Below are positions 1-8,264 of a stretch of 64,000 nt of DNA, piece after piece. The notes below the pieces were generated by a model. The model was not told the DNA's origin and made no database searches. It saw only the letters and a program-made list of their open reading frames with translations. This DNA is from Halopseudomonas nanhaiensis (GTDB taxonomy: Bacteria > Pseudomonadota > Gammaproteobacteria > Pseudomonadales > Pseudomonadaceae), in contig NZ_CP073751.1 in the NCBI RefSeq assembly GCF_020025155.1, positions 2,418,001 through 2,482,000 of the forward strand. The letters are read 5' to 3'. The position numbers were made by a program, and so were the translations under genes. The first letter of the stretch is position 1. Every line of letters begins with the position of its first letter.

Positions 1-146
1 CCCATCTTGCCGACGCCCGCAGCGCCGGGATGACTGACGAGAAGCTGTTCGAGGCGGTCGCTTGTATAGCGTGGATGCACTTCAGCAACTACCTTGGAAA
101 CCTGATCAAACCGGCCATCGATTTTCCGTCAGTGGACACGCTTTGA
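1..146 (+). CDS. C-terminal end of an AhpD/carboxymuconolactone-decarboxylase-like protein (5' truncated)
   Basis: An open frame enters from the left edge and stops with TGA at 144-146, giving about 47 C-terminal residues. They read DARSAGMTDEKLFEAVACIA, then WMHFSNYLGNLIKPAIDF. This is a helix-turn-helix pattern of the kind seen at the end of alkylhydroperoxidase D and carboxymuconolactone decarboxylase-like proteins. The catalytic CxxC of true AhpD, if present, would lie outside the window, and only one cysteine is visible here. The family call is from pattern alone and rests on a short tail; the reading frame itself is convincing. Confidence 0.45.
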   Translation, partial: HLADARSAGMTDEKLFEAVACIAWMHFSNYLGNLIKPAIDFPSVDTL

Positions 147-215
147 AATGATGGCTCGCTGACAAGCGCTGAGCCACGGAATATGCTGGCCTTCATCCCT
201 TGTGCGAGGTAGATC

Positions 216-734
216 ATGAAACGTCGTACGTTAGTCGCCGGATTACTCGCGTTGCCGGCGCTGCCCCTGGCGACCCGCTTCAGTTTCGCAACGTCAATGC
301 AGGAGGTGAAGGTGGAATTCGAACCGCTCGACCGACCACATTCCTTTTGGAAGGACAAGGTTTCAGCTCAGGCCTATGACGTCCTGTTCGAAGAGGCGAC
401 CGAGCGTGCCGGTAGCAGCCCTCTGGACAAGGTATACGATGAGGGCACCTATGTATGCGCTGCCTGTCATCTGCCTTTGTTCACCAGCGATGCAAAATTC
501 GACAGCGGCACCGGCTGGCCGAGTTTCACCCAGCCGATCGAAGGGACGATGGGTCAGAAGCAGGACTTCAGCATGATCTGGCCGCGTACCGAATACCACT
601 GCGCGCGTTGCGGTGGTCATCAGGGCCACGTGTTCAATGACGGCCCTCCCCCACGCGGCGAACGCTGGTGCAACAACGGCGTAGCCCTCCGCTTCGTGCC
701 ATCCGGCGACGATCTTCCGGAGCTGCGAGGATGA
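216..734 (+). CDS. msrB: Exported peptide-methionine (R)-S-oxide reductase MsrB
   Basis: Reduces the R epimer of methionine sulfoxide in proteins. The 172-residue product has a typical MsrB domain from about residue 45. Zinc ligands are Cys81/Cys84 (CAAC) and Cys129/Cys132 (CARC), the GTGWPSF motif is at about 98-104, and the catalytic cysteine is Cys152 in RWCNNGVALRF. The N-terminus MKRRTLVAGLLALPALPL carries twin arginines and a hydrophobic stretch, so it is probably exported, possibly by Tat. The stop codon overlaps the next start (ATGA at 731-734), so translation with msrA is probably coupled. Cytosolic MsrB proteins are about 130 residues, and the extra 40 here are the leader. Family certain; export inferred. 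Confidence 0.93.
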   Translation: MKRRTLVAGLLALPALPLATRFSFATSMQEVKVEFEPLDRPHSFWKDKVSAQAYDVLFEEATERAGSSPLDKVYDEGTYVCAACHLPLFTSDAKFDSGTGWPSFTQPIEGTMGQKQDFSMIWPRTEYHCARCGGHQGHVFNDGPPPRGERWCNNGVALRFVPSGDDLPELRG

Positions 735-1354
735 GCCCGCGGAGCTGGGCATCCAGCATTTCGTTCATGGCGCTGGCCCTGAGTAGCCTGGCCGTGGCAA
801 ACGAGCCACTGAGCGAGGGTCCGCCGGGGAGCGAGATGGCAGTGTTTGCCGGCGGCTGCTTCTGGTGTACCGAGGCCGATTTCGACAAGATCCCGGGCGT
901 GGTGGACACCGTGTCCGGCTACATAGGCGGCGATGCGCAGACCGCGTCCTACGAGCAGGTCTCTGCTGGCGGAACCGATCATATCGAAGCAGTCGCGGTC
1001 TTCTACGACCCCGGGCAGACCAGCTACGACAAGCTTGTGGAAGCATTCTGGCCTACCATCGACCCGGTGACACCCAACGCCCAGTTCTGCGACAGGGGCC
1101 CGCAGTATCGCAGCGCGCTGTTCTACGCAGACGAGGAACAGCAGCGCACCTTGCAGGCGTCACTGAGCGCACTGTCAGCCTCCGGGCGCTTCGACAAGCC
1201 GATCGTCACCGAGCTCCTACCACAGACCGACTTCTATCCCGCTGAGGATTATCACCAGGACTATTACGAGAAGAATCCGATTCGCTACAACTTCTATCGC
1301 AGCCGCTGTGGCCGCGATGCGCGGCTGGATGAGCTCTGGGGTGACGCACGCTAG
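731..1354 (+). CDS. msrA: Exported peptide-methionine (S)-S-oxide reductase MsrA
   Basis: Reduces the S epimer of methionine sulfoxide, complementing MsrB. I start at the ATG overlapping the msrB stop (207 residues), not at the longer upstream frame, because the shorter start gives a clean signal peptide (MSPRSWASS, hydrophobic core, AVA cleavage site near residue 23). The catalytic site GCFWC is at 42-46 with nucleophile Cys43. The FCDRGPQYRS segment, which holds conserved residues of the family, follows at about 118-127, and a C-terminal YRSRC cysteine could be the resolving residue. With msrB it forms a two-gene exported repair unit. It has no fused thioredoxin-like domain, so an unlinked electron donor must be used. 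Confidence 0.92.
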   Translation: MSPRSWASSISFMALALSSLAVANEPLSEGPPGSEMAVFAGGCFWCTEADFDKIPGVVDTVSGYIGGDAQTASYEQVSAGGTDHIEAVAVFYDPGQTSYDKLVEAFWPTIDPVTPNAQFCDRGPQYRSALFYADEEQQRTLQASLSALSASGRFDKPIVTELLPQTDFYPAEDYHQDYYEKNPIRYNFYRSRCGRDARLDELWGDAR

Positions 1355-1423
1355 GCATGGAAATCTGCGGCACAACGCTGGATAATGCCCGCCTTCAGTT
1401 ATCGCCCCAGCGGAATCATTACC

Positions 1424-1903
1424 ATGAAGATTGCCCGGAACACCGTTGTCCAGTTTCACTACGCCGTCTCTGACGCCAACGGCGAAATCGAAAATTCTCG
1501 TCAGTACGAGCCCGTACTGTACCTGCATGGCCAGCCGGGCCTGCTCGACGGTCTGGTCAGTGCAATGGAAGGTCACGAGTCCGGCGACGTGTTCAGTGTC
1601 AGCCTGAACGCCGAAGACGCGTACGGCCCGAAACAGGAAAACGCGATCCAGAAGGTTCAGGTCAAGCATCTGCAAGGCGCGAAGAAATGGAAGCCAGGCA
1701 TGATCGCTGTTATCCAGACCGACGAGGGTCCGCGCCAGGTAACCATCGTCAAGGTCGGGTTGTCTCAGGCCGAGGTCGACGCCAACCACCCACTGGCTGG
1801 GCGTGATCTGACCTTTGATGTCGAGATCCTTGATGTACGCGAAGCGACGGAAGAAGAGATTGCGCACGGGCATGCCCACGGCGCTGGTGGTCACCACCAC
1901 TGA
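1424..1903 (+). CDS. FKBP-type peptidyl-prolyl isomerase, SlyD-like
   Basis: A 159-residue FKBP-fold prolyl isomerase and chaperone of the SlyD/FkpB type. It opens with MKIARNTVVQFHYAVSDANG, like SlyD, and has the inserted-in-flap lobe around residues 70-125. It ends in a short histidine-rich tail (HGHAHGAGGHHH) of the kind that binds nickel or other metals in SlyD, though much shorter than the E. coli tail and without its cysteines. I chose the ATG at 1424 because SlyD proteins begin at this point; a longer in-frame start exists at 1385 with no homologous extension. It stands alone between msrA and a convergent SDR gene. Confidence 0.85.
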   Translation: MKIARNTVVQFHYAVSDANGEIENSRQYEPVLYLHGQPGLLDGLVSAMEGHESGDVFSVSLNAEDAYGPKQENAIQKVQVKHLQGAKKWKPGMIAVIQTDEGPRQVTIVKVGLSQAEVDANHPLAGRDLTFDVEILDVREATEEEIAHGHAHGAGGHHH

Positions 1904-1917
1904 GCAACCCGACCATG

Positions 1918-1937
1918 GCCCCGGCGTCAGCCGGGGC
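1918..1937. terminator. Hairpin between convergent slyD-like and SDR genes
   Basis: A perfect 8-bp inverted repeat, GCCCCGGC with a GTCA loop, lies between two convergent genes. It has no obvious T-run on either side, so it is a weak candidate for an intrinsic bidirectional terminator. Confidence 0.5.
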
Positions 1938-1943
1938 AGTGGA

Positions 1944-2681
1944 TCAGAACGGCTGCACCGTCGGTCTGACGATGATCTTGTTGACATCTACCTCCGCCGG
2001 CTGAGCGATGGCGTAGGCCATCGCCCGGGCGATGGTCTCCGCCGGCAAGGCCGCCTGATAGGCTTCCTTCAGACGTTTCAGCGTGGCCTCGTCCGAGGTT
2101 CCCGAGGGCAGTTCGGTATCGATGGCGCCCGGCGAGATCAGAGTGCAACGGATGGCGCCCGACTCCTGACGCAAGCCTTCGGTGATTGCTTTCACGGCGA
2201 ACTTCGTCCCGCTGTACACCGCCCCGCCCGGGGCGACCTTGTGAGAAGCGACCGAACCCACATTGATCACGTGTCCGCTCTGCTGGGCATGAAAGACAGG
2301 TAGCACCGCGGCAATACCGTTGAGCACCCCTTTGATGTTGATATCGATCATGCGCTCCCATTCATCGGTGCGTCCCTTGAGAATCGACCCCACTGCCATC
2401 AGCCCGGCATTGTTGATCAGCACATCGACGCGACCGAAACGCTCCACCGCATGATTCACCAGTGCCTGCATCTCCGTCAGGTGGGTGACATCGGTAGCCA
2501 GCATGGTCGCCTCGCCGCCCGCTGCCGTGATCTCGGCAACGATCGCTCTCAGCCGTTCTACGCGCCGTGCACCCAATACGACGCGGGCACTGCCGGCGGC
2601 CAGATAGCGCGCCGCAGCCTCCCCGATCCCGCTGCTGGCTCCGGTGATCACCACGACCTTGCCTGCCAGGTTATCGCTCAT
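1944..2681 (-). CDS. Short-chain dehydrogenase/reductase (SDR family oxidoreductase)
   Basis: A 245-residue classical SDR. The NAD(P)-binding motif TGASSGIGE is at 13-21, NNAG at about 87-90 and the catalytic YSGTK later in the chain. I chose the ATG at 2681 because a strong GGAGG lies 7 bases upstream; the open frame runs on to 2726 without a better site. The substrate cannot be read from sequence. Proteins of this type in pseudomonads are usually annotated as generic alcohol or clavaldehyde-dehydrogenase-like enzymes. It follows the GPH transporter on the same strand with an 83-base gap, so co-transcription is possible but not shown. Confidence 0.88.
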   Translation of the reverse strand: MSDNLAGKVVVITGASSGIGEAAARYLAAGSARVVLGARRVERLRAIVAEITAAGGEATMLATDVTHLTEMQALVNHAVERFGRVDVLINNAGLMAVGSILKGRTDEWERMIDINIKGVLNGIAAVLPVFHAQQSGHVINVGSVASHKVAPGGAVYSGTKFAVKAITEGLRQESGAIRCTLISPGAIDTELPSGTSDEATLKRLKEAYQAALPAETIARAMAYAIAQPAEVDVNKIIVRPTVQPF

Positions 2682-2764
2682 CTCGTTTCCTCCTGCCATG
2701 TCATCCGCGCATATCGTGAATGACATGGCTCAGTCAAAGAGCCGGCCGCTCTGCCGGCTCAGGT

Positions 2765-4201
2765 TCAGGGACGCTCGCTGGCGAGCTCGAGGCGTGCGTT
2801 GCGGCGCAGTACCCACTGATGGATGCGCTCCTGGCGTTCGGAAGTGAGCGGATACTTCCAGGCAATGGCGAACGCAGTCATGTACAACGCCACAGGACCC
2901 AGAATGTACAGCACTCTCAACGCCAACAATTGCTGATCGGTGTGGACCGTTGCCTGGGCATCGAAGCCCACCAGTGACAACAATCCCAGCGAGAGCCCCA
3001 GACCGATGGCCATCGCCAGTTTGTGAGCCATGCCTGACATCGCGAAGAACAGTCCGGTGCGATGCTCCTTGCTGCGCGCCGTATCGAGGTCAACGATGTC
3101 GGCGAGCATGGATAACGGGAGGAACTGGAAGGCAGCGAAACAGAAACCTTTCAGGGCGAACATGATGGCGAATGGTACCAACTGACCTGCCTGCAGGAAG
3201 AACATGCCGAGGATGGCTGCGCTGGACATGCCCACCGCGACGCAGAACGCGCGGTGCTTGCCAATACGGCGGCCGAGAATCAGCCAGAATGGAATGCCCA
3301 GAATCCCGACGCCGAAATACAGCAGGTACATCATCCCGATGTAAGACTGGATCTGCAGCACGTGCTGCATGAAGAACACCGATAACGCATTGCGAAAGGA
3401 TTCGCCCGTCACGATGATAAGCAGCATCAGCATCATGCGCTTGAACGGTCCGTTATTCTTCAGGACGCGCAGACCCTGTTTCCACTCGGTGCGCTGCACC
3501 GACTTGGGCGGAGCTTCCTTGACCATGGTAACGACCATGAACACGGTCAGCGGCAGCAGGATCAGCAACAGCCAGGCCATGGCCGCGAGAATGGGGCCGT
3601 AGCCGATACCCAGCTCGCCGTCGCGCCCCAGCAACCAGACCGCAAAATTCATCATGGCGCCGTCGGTGTCCCCCGCCTGATAGCGCTTACCGAGGCTCTG
3701 AACGATCGCAGGTGCCAGCGCCGCCAAGAACAGGCCTACCAGGACGAAACCTTCCCGCGAAGCGGTGACCCTGCTGCGCTGGTGGTACTCGGGAGACAAC
3801 TCGGCCCCCCAGGCCCCGTAAGGCAGCGTGACCATCGTCCAGCCGAGATACATGATGACGGTCCATAACAGCAGATGGCCGACACCAACGCCGAGCGGCG
3901 GCATGAAGATCATGACCGTCCCTGCCAACATCAGCGGGACACCCATCAGCAACCAGGGCTTGCGTCGACCGATACGCGTCTGCCAGCGATCGCTCAGCGT
4001 GCCGATGAGGGGGTCGGTGATGACATCCGAGATGCGCGCGATCACCAGTACCATGGCCATGAGCGCCATGTTCAACCCTACTTCCTGTGCATAGAACGGT
4101 GGCAGGTACACGACCAATGGATAGCCGATGATGGCAAGGGGCATACCCACTGAACCGTGGATAAGAATGGTGGAGCGCTTAAGAACGCCGGACTGACTCA
4201 T
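2765..4201 (-). CDS. GPH-family (MFS) sugar/cation symporter
   Basis: A 478-residue inner-membrane transporter with about twelve hydrophobic segments, related to the glycoside-pentoside-hexuronide:cation symporters (MelB type). Family marks are the ARISDVITDPLIGTLSDRW segment after TM2 and the following RIGRRKPWLL loop. Its likely substrates are sugars or glycosides driven by sodium or proton gradients, but nothing nearby identifies one and there is no glycosidase in the window. I chose the start at 4201 (MSQSGVLKRST) because GGGGAGAG precedes it; the frame remains open to 4312. A repeated AAGCGCT site about 130 bases upstream may be its operator. Confidence 0.85.
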   Translation of the reverse strand: MSQSGVLKRSTILIHGSVGMPLAIIGYPLVVYLPPFYAQEVGLNMALMAMVLVIARISDVITDPLIGTLSDRWQTRIGRRKPWLLMGVPLMLAGTVMIFMPPLGVGVGHLLLWTVIMYLGWTMVTLPYGAWGAELSPEYHQRSRVTASREGFVLVGLFLAALAPAIVQSLGKRYQAGDTDGAMMNFAVWLLGRDGELGIGYGPILAAMAWLLLILLPLTVFMVVTMVKEAPPKSVQRTEWKQGLRVLKNNGPFKRMMLMLLIIVTGESFRNALSVFFMQHVLQIQSYIGMMYLLYFGVGILGIPFWLILGRRIGKHRAFCVAVGMSSAAILGMFFLQAGQLVPFAIMFALKGFCFAAFQFLPLSMLADIVDLDTARSKEHRTGLFFAMSGMAHKLAMAIGLGLSLGLLSLVGFDAQATVHTDQQLLALRVLYILGPVALYMTAFAIAWKYPLTSERQERIHQWVLRRNARLELASERP

Positions 4202-4329
4202 GCTTCTCTCCCCGCTGAGAACCGTGCAAGCTCCCGCAGGGCTTGCCTTGTTGTAGTTATTGCGTCTCTTCCTAAAGCTGGCACTGCGCTGTTGCGTTGG
4301 CGAGGTGCACATCGATTCTATTGCAGGGC

Positions 4330-4348
4330 AAGCGCTTTACAAGCGCTC
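4330..4348. promoter_or_regulatory. Paired LacI-family-operator-like site
   Basis: AAGCGCTT at 4330-4337 is followed by AAGCGCTC at 4341-4348. The two copies are 11 bp apart, that is, on the same helical face. AAGCGCTT with its central CG resembles the core of LacI/GalR-family operators. The site is about 130 bp upstream of the GPH symporter start. Function is inferred from pattern only. Confidence 0.35.
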
Positions 4349-4551
4349 TCACGGGCCGGGCACACACGCTGTTACACACCTTCTGAAGTGCCTCCCTCTA
4401 CTGCGTGAGCGAACCAGACCGGGCGCGGCCTGCAGACATTATCAAGCCAGCTCATATCGATTATTCAGACTGATTATCCATCCATCGCCCGAACCGGGAA
4501 CGCGTTCACAACCGTTCGCAAGACCATGGTGTGCTGGCGTGGCGCTTCGGC

Positions 4552-4557
4552 TATGAT
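4552..4557 (+). promoter_or_regulatory. Possible -10 element for the cigR-like gene
   Basis: TATGAT stands 50 bp before the ATG at 4608. I see no good -35 hexamer at 16-18 bp spacing, so this is tentative. Confidence 0.3.
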
Positions 4558-4607
4558 CATCGCGGGCACGTCACCTTGGCGGCCATATAGCCTGAAGGAG
4601 AACCACC

Positions 4608-5018
4608 ATGGCCAAACAATCACTGGGTCGCGCTACGCTCGCACTGCTGACGGTCTCGGTCTGCCTCGCTGTGCAAGCGCAACCGCCGCATGACAAGCCC
4701 GGAAAGGGTCATCATCGCGAGAGCGCGAAGGGGCATCACCGCGAGTCGCCTTCGGTTACCGAATCGGTCATCAGGGAAGTGCTACGTGAATACGGACTAT
4801 CCGCAAACAGCTCGGTCCGGACGCTGCCCCCGGGCATTCAGAAGAACCTGCAGCGAGGCAAGCCCCTGCCGCCTGGCATAGCCAAGAAGCTCGACCCCGG
4901 TCTGAGCGGTCGACTTCCACAATATCCCGGCTACGAATGGCGTCAGGCTGGCCGTGACCTGATTCTGGTCGCCGTCGCGACCGGTATCATCGAAGCGATC
5001 CTGGACGACGTTTTTTAA
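4608..5018 (+). CDS. CigR-like / RcnB-family periplasmic protein
   Basis: A 136-residue small exported protein with a signal peptide (cleavage after AVQA, residue 24). Next comes a histidine-rich segment with KGHHRES given twice (about 33-47). A region then carries paired LPPGI motifs (LPPGIQKNLQRGKPLPPGI), which I associate with CigR/RcnB-type proteins. The C-terminus is hydrophobic (LILVAVATGIIEAI), so it may be anchored or packed against the membrane. CigR in Salmonella is called an anti-virulence regulator; RcnB relates to nickel and cobalt homeostasis. Either role would be extrapolation here. AAGGAG is well placed before the ATG. The histidines suggest metal binding, and the iron genes bfd-bfr lie downstream. 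Confidence 0.7.
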   Translation: MAKQSLGRATLALLTVSVCLAVQAQPPHDKPGKGHHRESAKGHHRESPSVTESVIREVLREYGLSANSSVRTLPPGIQKNLQRGKPLPPGIAKKLDPGLSGRLPQYPGYEWRQAGRDLILVAVATGIIEAILDDVF

Positions 5019-5030
5019 GCTGAAACGCTT

Positions 5031-5050
5031 TGACAACCATTCTCATTCCC
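5031..5050 (+). promoter_or_regulatory. Fur-box-like site upstream of bfd
   Basis: TGACAACCATTCTCATTCCC contains the ATTCTCATT core common in Pseudomonas Fur boxes. It lies about 45 bp before the bfd start, where repression by Fur-Fe would block transcription. The match is partial on the left half. Confidence 0.6.
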
Positions 5051-5093
5051 ACTACGATGCAGCCATCACCGACGTTTTCCTCCGGGAGGCTGC

Positions 5094-5303
5094 ATGTACA
5101 TCTGTCTTTGCAAGGGCGTGACCGATCATCAGATTCGCGATGCTATCGCTGACGGCGCCTGCAGCATGCGCGACTTGCGCGCTGCCCTGGATGTAGCCAA
5201 TCAATGCGGAAAGTGCGGGCGTGATTGCAAGTCCCTGCTCGCCGAAAGCGCCGTGAGCAGCAGCCACACGACGGCCATGCCACAGCAGTGGGTGGCAGCT
5301 TAG
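5094..5303 (+). CDS. bfd: Bacterioferritin-associated ferredoxin
   Basis: A 69-residue [2Fe-2S] protein that delivers electrons to bacterioferritin so that stored ferric iron can be released as Fe(II). The cluster ligands are Cys4, Cys6, Cys38 and Cys41, spaced exactly as in Bfd (C-x-C-x31-C-x2-C); an extra Cys45 is present. GGGAGG is close upstream of the ATG. It lies directly before bfr with its own Fur-box-like site, so it should be induced in iron starvation. The histidine- and threonine-containing tail after residue 53 is not conserved. Confidence 0.95.
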   Translation: MYICLCKGVTDHQIRDAIADGACSMRDLRAALDVANQCGKCGRDCKSLLAESAVSSSHTTAMPQQWVAA

Positions 5304-5312
5304 CTTTCTCCC

Positions 5313-5334
5313 ATTAGTGATAATCGTTATTAAT
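5313..5334 (+). promoter_or_regulatory. Strong Fur-box-like palindrome between bfd and bfr
   Basis: ATTAGTGATAATCGTTATTA at 5313-5332 matches the alternating GATAAT/ATTATC pattern of a Fur box better than the site before bfd. It begins 10 bp after the bfd stop and lies about 100 bp before the bfr start, so it may control a bfr promoter separate from bfd. Confidence 0.65.
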
Positions 5335-5432
5335 CCTTTCTCATCAGACACTTACCCGCTCTCACGCATTTGACACGCACCCACCTCGAGACCACACTGA
5401 GCGATTGAAATCGCATCTTGAGGATTGCAGTC

Positions 5433-5900
5433 ATGAAAGGCGACAGAACGGTCATCCAGCATCTGAACACCATCCTCGGCAATGAGCTGGTTGCCATCAA
5501 CCAGTACTTTCTGCACGCGCGCATGCTGCAGGACTGGGGTCTCGACAAGCTCGGCGATCACGAGTATCACGAGTCGATCGACGAGATGAAGCATGCCGAT
5601 CTGCTCACCAAGCGCATTCTGTTTCTGGAAGGCCTTCCCAACCTGCAGGATCTTGGCAAACTGCTGATTGGTGAGAACACGCGCGAAATACTCGAGTGCG
5701 ACCTGCGACTGGAATTGAAGGGTATCCCTGACCTCAAGGTCGCCATCGCCTACTGCGAGAGCGTCGGAGATTATGGCAGTCGCGAGCTTCTGGAGAAGAT
5801 TCTCGAGTCGGAAGAAGAGCATGTCGACTGGCTGGAAACGCAACTCAGCCTGATTGACAAGATCGGTATCGAGAATTATCAGCAGTCACAGATGAGTTGA
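5433..5900 (+). CDS. bfr: Bacterioferritin (heme-binding iron storage protein)
   Basis: A 155-residue four-helix subunit of the 24-mer iron store. All diiron ferroxidase ligands are present: Glu18, Glu51, His54, Glu94, Glu127 and His130, with Tyr25. Met52, the axial ligand of the inter-subunit heme, is kept, so this is a true heme-binding Bfr (BfrB-like) and not an FtnA. I use the ATG at 5433 ([12 protein letters not shown]), preceded by TGAGGA, over the frame's earlier start at 5418. Bfd encoded next to it is the expected partner for reductive iron release. Confidence 0.96.
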   Translation: MKGDRTVIQHLNTILGNELVAINQYFLHARMLQDWGLDKLGDHEYHESIDEMKHADLLTKRILFLEGLPNLQDLGKLLIGENTREILECDLRLELKGIPDLKVAIAYCESVGDYGSRELLEKILESEEEHVDWLETQLSLIDKIGIENYQQSQMS

Positions 5901-5907
5901 GTACGCA

Positions 5908-5934
5908 GGCCCTTCCCGTTTCTGCGGAAGGGCC
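5908..5934 (+). terminator. Hairpin downstream of bfr
   Basis: A 9-bp perfect inverted repeat (GGCCCTTCC / GGAAGGGCC, loop of 9) lies 8 bp after the bfr stop. It is followed by GTCAAC, not a T-run. It may work in both directions, since pyrF converges on it from the right. Confidence 0.6.
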
Positions 5935-5984
5935 GTCAACGTCAAACGATCAGATGCGATCCGAGAAAGTCGACACCCACATCC

Positions 5985-6680
5985 CTAGCAGGACGCCAGT
6001 ATAGCTTCCAGCGCAGCGGCCGGGTCATCCGAACGCGTGATGGGCCGACCTATGACGAGGTATGAGCTGCCATGCTCGAGGGCTTGCGCCGGCGTCACGA
6101 TGCGCTTCTGATCGTCAGCATGCGCTTCCGCCGGGCGTATTCCGGGCGTTACCAGCAGAAAGTTGTCGCCCAGAGCGCTTCGCAGAGCCCGCGCTTCGCG
6201 TGCCGAACAGACCACACCGTCCAGACCGCATTCCTGAGTCAGCCGTGCCAGGCGCTGTACCTGCACCATCGGCTCGATATCCAGGCCGATTTCCTGCAGG
6301 TCGCTCTGCTCAAGGCTGGTCAGAACAGTGACTGCCGTCAGCAGCGGCCTATTGCCTGGGTAACGCTCCAGCAGCTCGCGACAGGCCTCCATCATGCTGC
6401 GACCGCCGCTCGCATGCACGTTGACCATCCACACGCCCAACTCGGCAGCAGCCTTCACGGCGCTTGAGGTGGTGTGCGGGATGTCGTGGAATTTGAGATC
6501 GAGAAATACTTCAAAGCCCTTGTACTGCAACGCCTCAACCACTGATGGCCCACTGGCTGTGAACAATTCCTTGCCCACCTTCACCCTGCAGCGCTGCGGA
6601 TTCAGACGGTCGGCGAGCGCGAGGGCTGACTCAGCATCGGGATAATCCAATGCGACGATAATGGGGCTTTCAAACGGCAT
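5985..6680 (-). CDS. pyrF: Orotidine-5'-phosphate decarboxylase
   Basis: Catalyses the last step of UMP synthesis. The 231-residue product has the signature [10 protein letters not shown] at 61-70, with the catalytic Asp-Lys-Asp set (Asp61, Lys63, Asp66), and the phosphate-binding end around TPGIRP and IGRPITRS. I chose the ATG at 6680 ([14 protein letters not shown]), preceded by AGGAAAG; the upstream extension is not conserved. It lies 13 bp after lapB at the end of the rpsA-ihfB-lapAB string, an arrangement usual in Pseudomonas and many gammaproteobacteria. Confidence 0.96.
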   Translation of the reverse strand: MPFESPIIVALDYPDAESALALADRLNPQRCRVKVGKELFTASGPSVVEALQYKGFEVFLDLKFHDIPHTTSSAVKAAAELGVWMVNVHASGGRSMMEACRELLERYPGNRPLLTAVTVLTSLEQSDLQEIGLDIEPMVQVQRLARLTQECGLDGVVCSAREARALRSALGDNFLLVTPGIRPAEAHADDQKRIVTPAQALEHGSSYLVIGRPITRSDDPAAALEAILASC

Positions 6681-6693
6681 ACTTCTTTCCTGT

Positions 6694-7896
6694 CTAGAGG
6701 TGCTCCGGCTTGCCAGCGGCAACCGGGACCGGCGTCTTTATCGGCCGGATTGTGGACCAACCGTGGCAGGTTGGGCATTGCCAGTGAAGACGGCGTCCCG
6801 AGAAGCCGCAAGCCTGGCAACGGTACTGATGCTTGTCCTGCAATAATCCCTCGACCACACCGCGGAGAATCAACAGATTTTCGCGACCGCGAGAGCCTAC
6901 CTGGTCGCTATGCAAATCGATCAGATATCGCAAACCGTGCAAGGACGGCTGCTGCTGTATGTTGGCTACGACGTATCTGCTCGCTTCGATAACGCCCTGC
7001 TCGCGTTGGTACTGGTCCGCACGCGCCAGAATTGTTTCCACCTGCGGGGGATCACTCTCGCCGATAACGCCGTCCAGATAAGCGCTCAGATCTAGGGCGC
7101 CATTATCCGCGCAGCGTCGTGCGAGCGGCAAGACCTGGGGGACCAGATCGCCATCATGTTCGGCGAGTTGCTCCAACCAATGCGCCACTTCTATCGGGTT
7201 ATCCTGGCCCTGCTCGAGTTCAGCCAGCATGATCATCGCGCGCGTGCAGGCCCGGTGCGACGCCAGTGCGTCCTTGAGATGTCGACGCGCAACCTGTATC
7301 TCGTCCCGCCGCAGCGCGGCCTGAGCGATCTCGCAATGGTAGTGCGCCAGTGTCACGGCAAAGGCCGGGCGCTCCTTGACCAGCTTGCGGCCTACTTCAA
7401 CGGCGTTTGACCAGTCCCGTTCACGCTCGTAGATTCGTACCAGGTCAGCCAGGGCCTCGGCGCGCAGAGGCGATTTTGCCTCGATCAGCTCTTCCAGCAA
7501 TCGCTGAGCCCGGTTGTGCAGGCCGACCGCGAGATAGTCCCGGGCAAGCTCGAACTGAACCCGATCGCCCTGCTCGCGTGTCAGGTTAGGGCGCGCAAGA
7601 AGGTTCTGATGCACTTTGATCGCGCGCTCCACATCGCCCCGCTGACAGAAGAGCTTGCCGATCGCGATGTGCGTTTCGACTGTCTCGGGATTGACCTCGA
7701 GCGCGCGGATAAAGGTTTCGATGGCCTCATCGGGTTGTTCGTTGAGTAGATAGTTCAAGCCGATGAAATACTGGCGATCAAGAGCACTACCATGGGGTTT
7801 GACCAGGAAGCCGACCTTGATCGCTTCGCGGCGGCCGAGCAACCATCCAATTGCAAGGGCCACCACGAACAGGGCGAGGAACAACAGTTCCTGCAT
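6694..7896 (-). CDS. lapB: LPS assembly/regulatory TPR protein LapB (YciM)
   Basis: A 400-residue inner-membrane-anchored scaffold. In E. coli it couples LpxC degradation by FtsH to LPS synthesis. One N-terminal transmembrane helix ([20 protein letters not shown]) is followed by tandem tetratricopeptide repeats (about 45-340). The C-terminal rubredoxin-like zinc site has two pairs of cysteines ([10 protein letters not shown] and WQCPTC, about 358-380). It is encoded 3 bp after lapA, as in enterobacteria. It is unrelated to the large RTX adhesin of Pseudomonas also called LapA/LapB. Confidence 0.95.
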   Translation of the reverse strand: MQELLFLALFVVALAIGWLLGRREAIKVGFLVKPHGSALDRQYFIGLNYLLNEQPDEAIETFIRALEVNPETVETHIAIGKLFCQRGDVERAIKVHQNLLARPNLTREQGDRVQFELARDYLAVGLHNRAQRLLEELIEAKSPLRAEALADLVRIYERERDWSNAVEVGRKLVKERPAFAVTLAHYHCEIAQAALRRDEIQVARRHLKDALASHRACTRAMIMLAELEQGQDNPIEVAHWLEQLAEHDGDLVPQVLPLARRCADNGALDLSAYLDGVIGESDPPQVETILARADQYQREQGVIEASRYVVANIQQQPSLHGLRYLIDLHSDQVGSRGRENLLILRGVVEGLLQDKHQYRCQACGFSGRRLHWQCPTCHGWSTIRPIKTPVPVAAGKPEHL

Positions 7897-7899
7897 GGA

Positions 7900-8199
7900 T
7901 CAGCCTTGAATTGCCTGGGTCCGCAGGTTGTCGATTTCCTTACGGTAGCGATTGAGCTCGTTGTTCTGGGCCCGCAACCGAAGTCGCAGCCTTGTGGTGA
8001 TCAGCCAGCCGACAAAAATACCCAGCAGACTACCGAGAATGAACGCAACGACGATGAACAGCGAAAGAGGCAGTGCGGGCGATTGAGCTTCGAGGAATTG
8101 CAGGGTGACTTCTTTCTGGTTTTCAAGCATGAAATCCAGCGTCGCCAGAGCCACGATCAGAAGGACGATGACCAGCGCAGCGCGCTTCAACCATTGCAT
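7900..8199 (-). CDS. lapA: LPS assembly protein A, LapA (YciS, DUF1049)
   Basis: A 99-residue small inner-membrane protein with two hydrophobic helices (AALVIVLLIVALATLDFML and LSLFIVVAFILGSLLGIFVG) and a basic coiled C-terminus (RLRLRLRAQNNELNRYRKEI). This is the LapA_dom pattern. It works beside LapB in the LpxC-LPS control circuit. I choose the ATG at 8199 because GGAG is 7 bases upstream; the frame could also start at a TTG at 8220. It must not be confused with the giant biofilm adhesin LapA. Confidence 0.93.
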   Translation of the reverse strand: MQWLKRAALVIVLLIVALATLDFMLENQKEVTLQFLEAQSPALPLSLFIVVAFILGSLLGIFVGWLITTRLRLRLRAQNNELNRYRKEIDNLRTQAIQG

Positions 8200-8264
8200 T
8201 AGAGCACTCCAATCTGTCAATTGATCTGGAGTATAGCGCAGCCGCCCTGCGGCGTGTTGCCAGG

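Larger units (their letters stand above)
4202..4607. other. Divergent intergenic region (406 bp), no gene
   Basis: This stretch separates the leftward GPH symporter from the rightward cigR-like gene. Short open frames here lack ribosome sites and resemble nothing I know. It holds the paired AAGCGCT site at 4330-4348 and a possible -10 element just before the cigR-like gene. I see no RNA gene in it. Confidence 0.6.

Noticed and set aside
6694-8199. LapA/LapB as biofilm adhesin genes that would pair with the giant TPS adhesin
   Set aside because: These are the small LPS-assembly proteins (DUF1049 and TPR-rubredoxin), which only share names with the RTX adhesin system.
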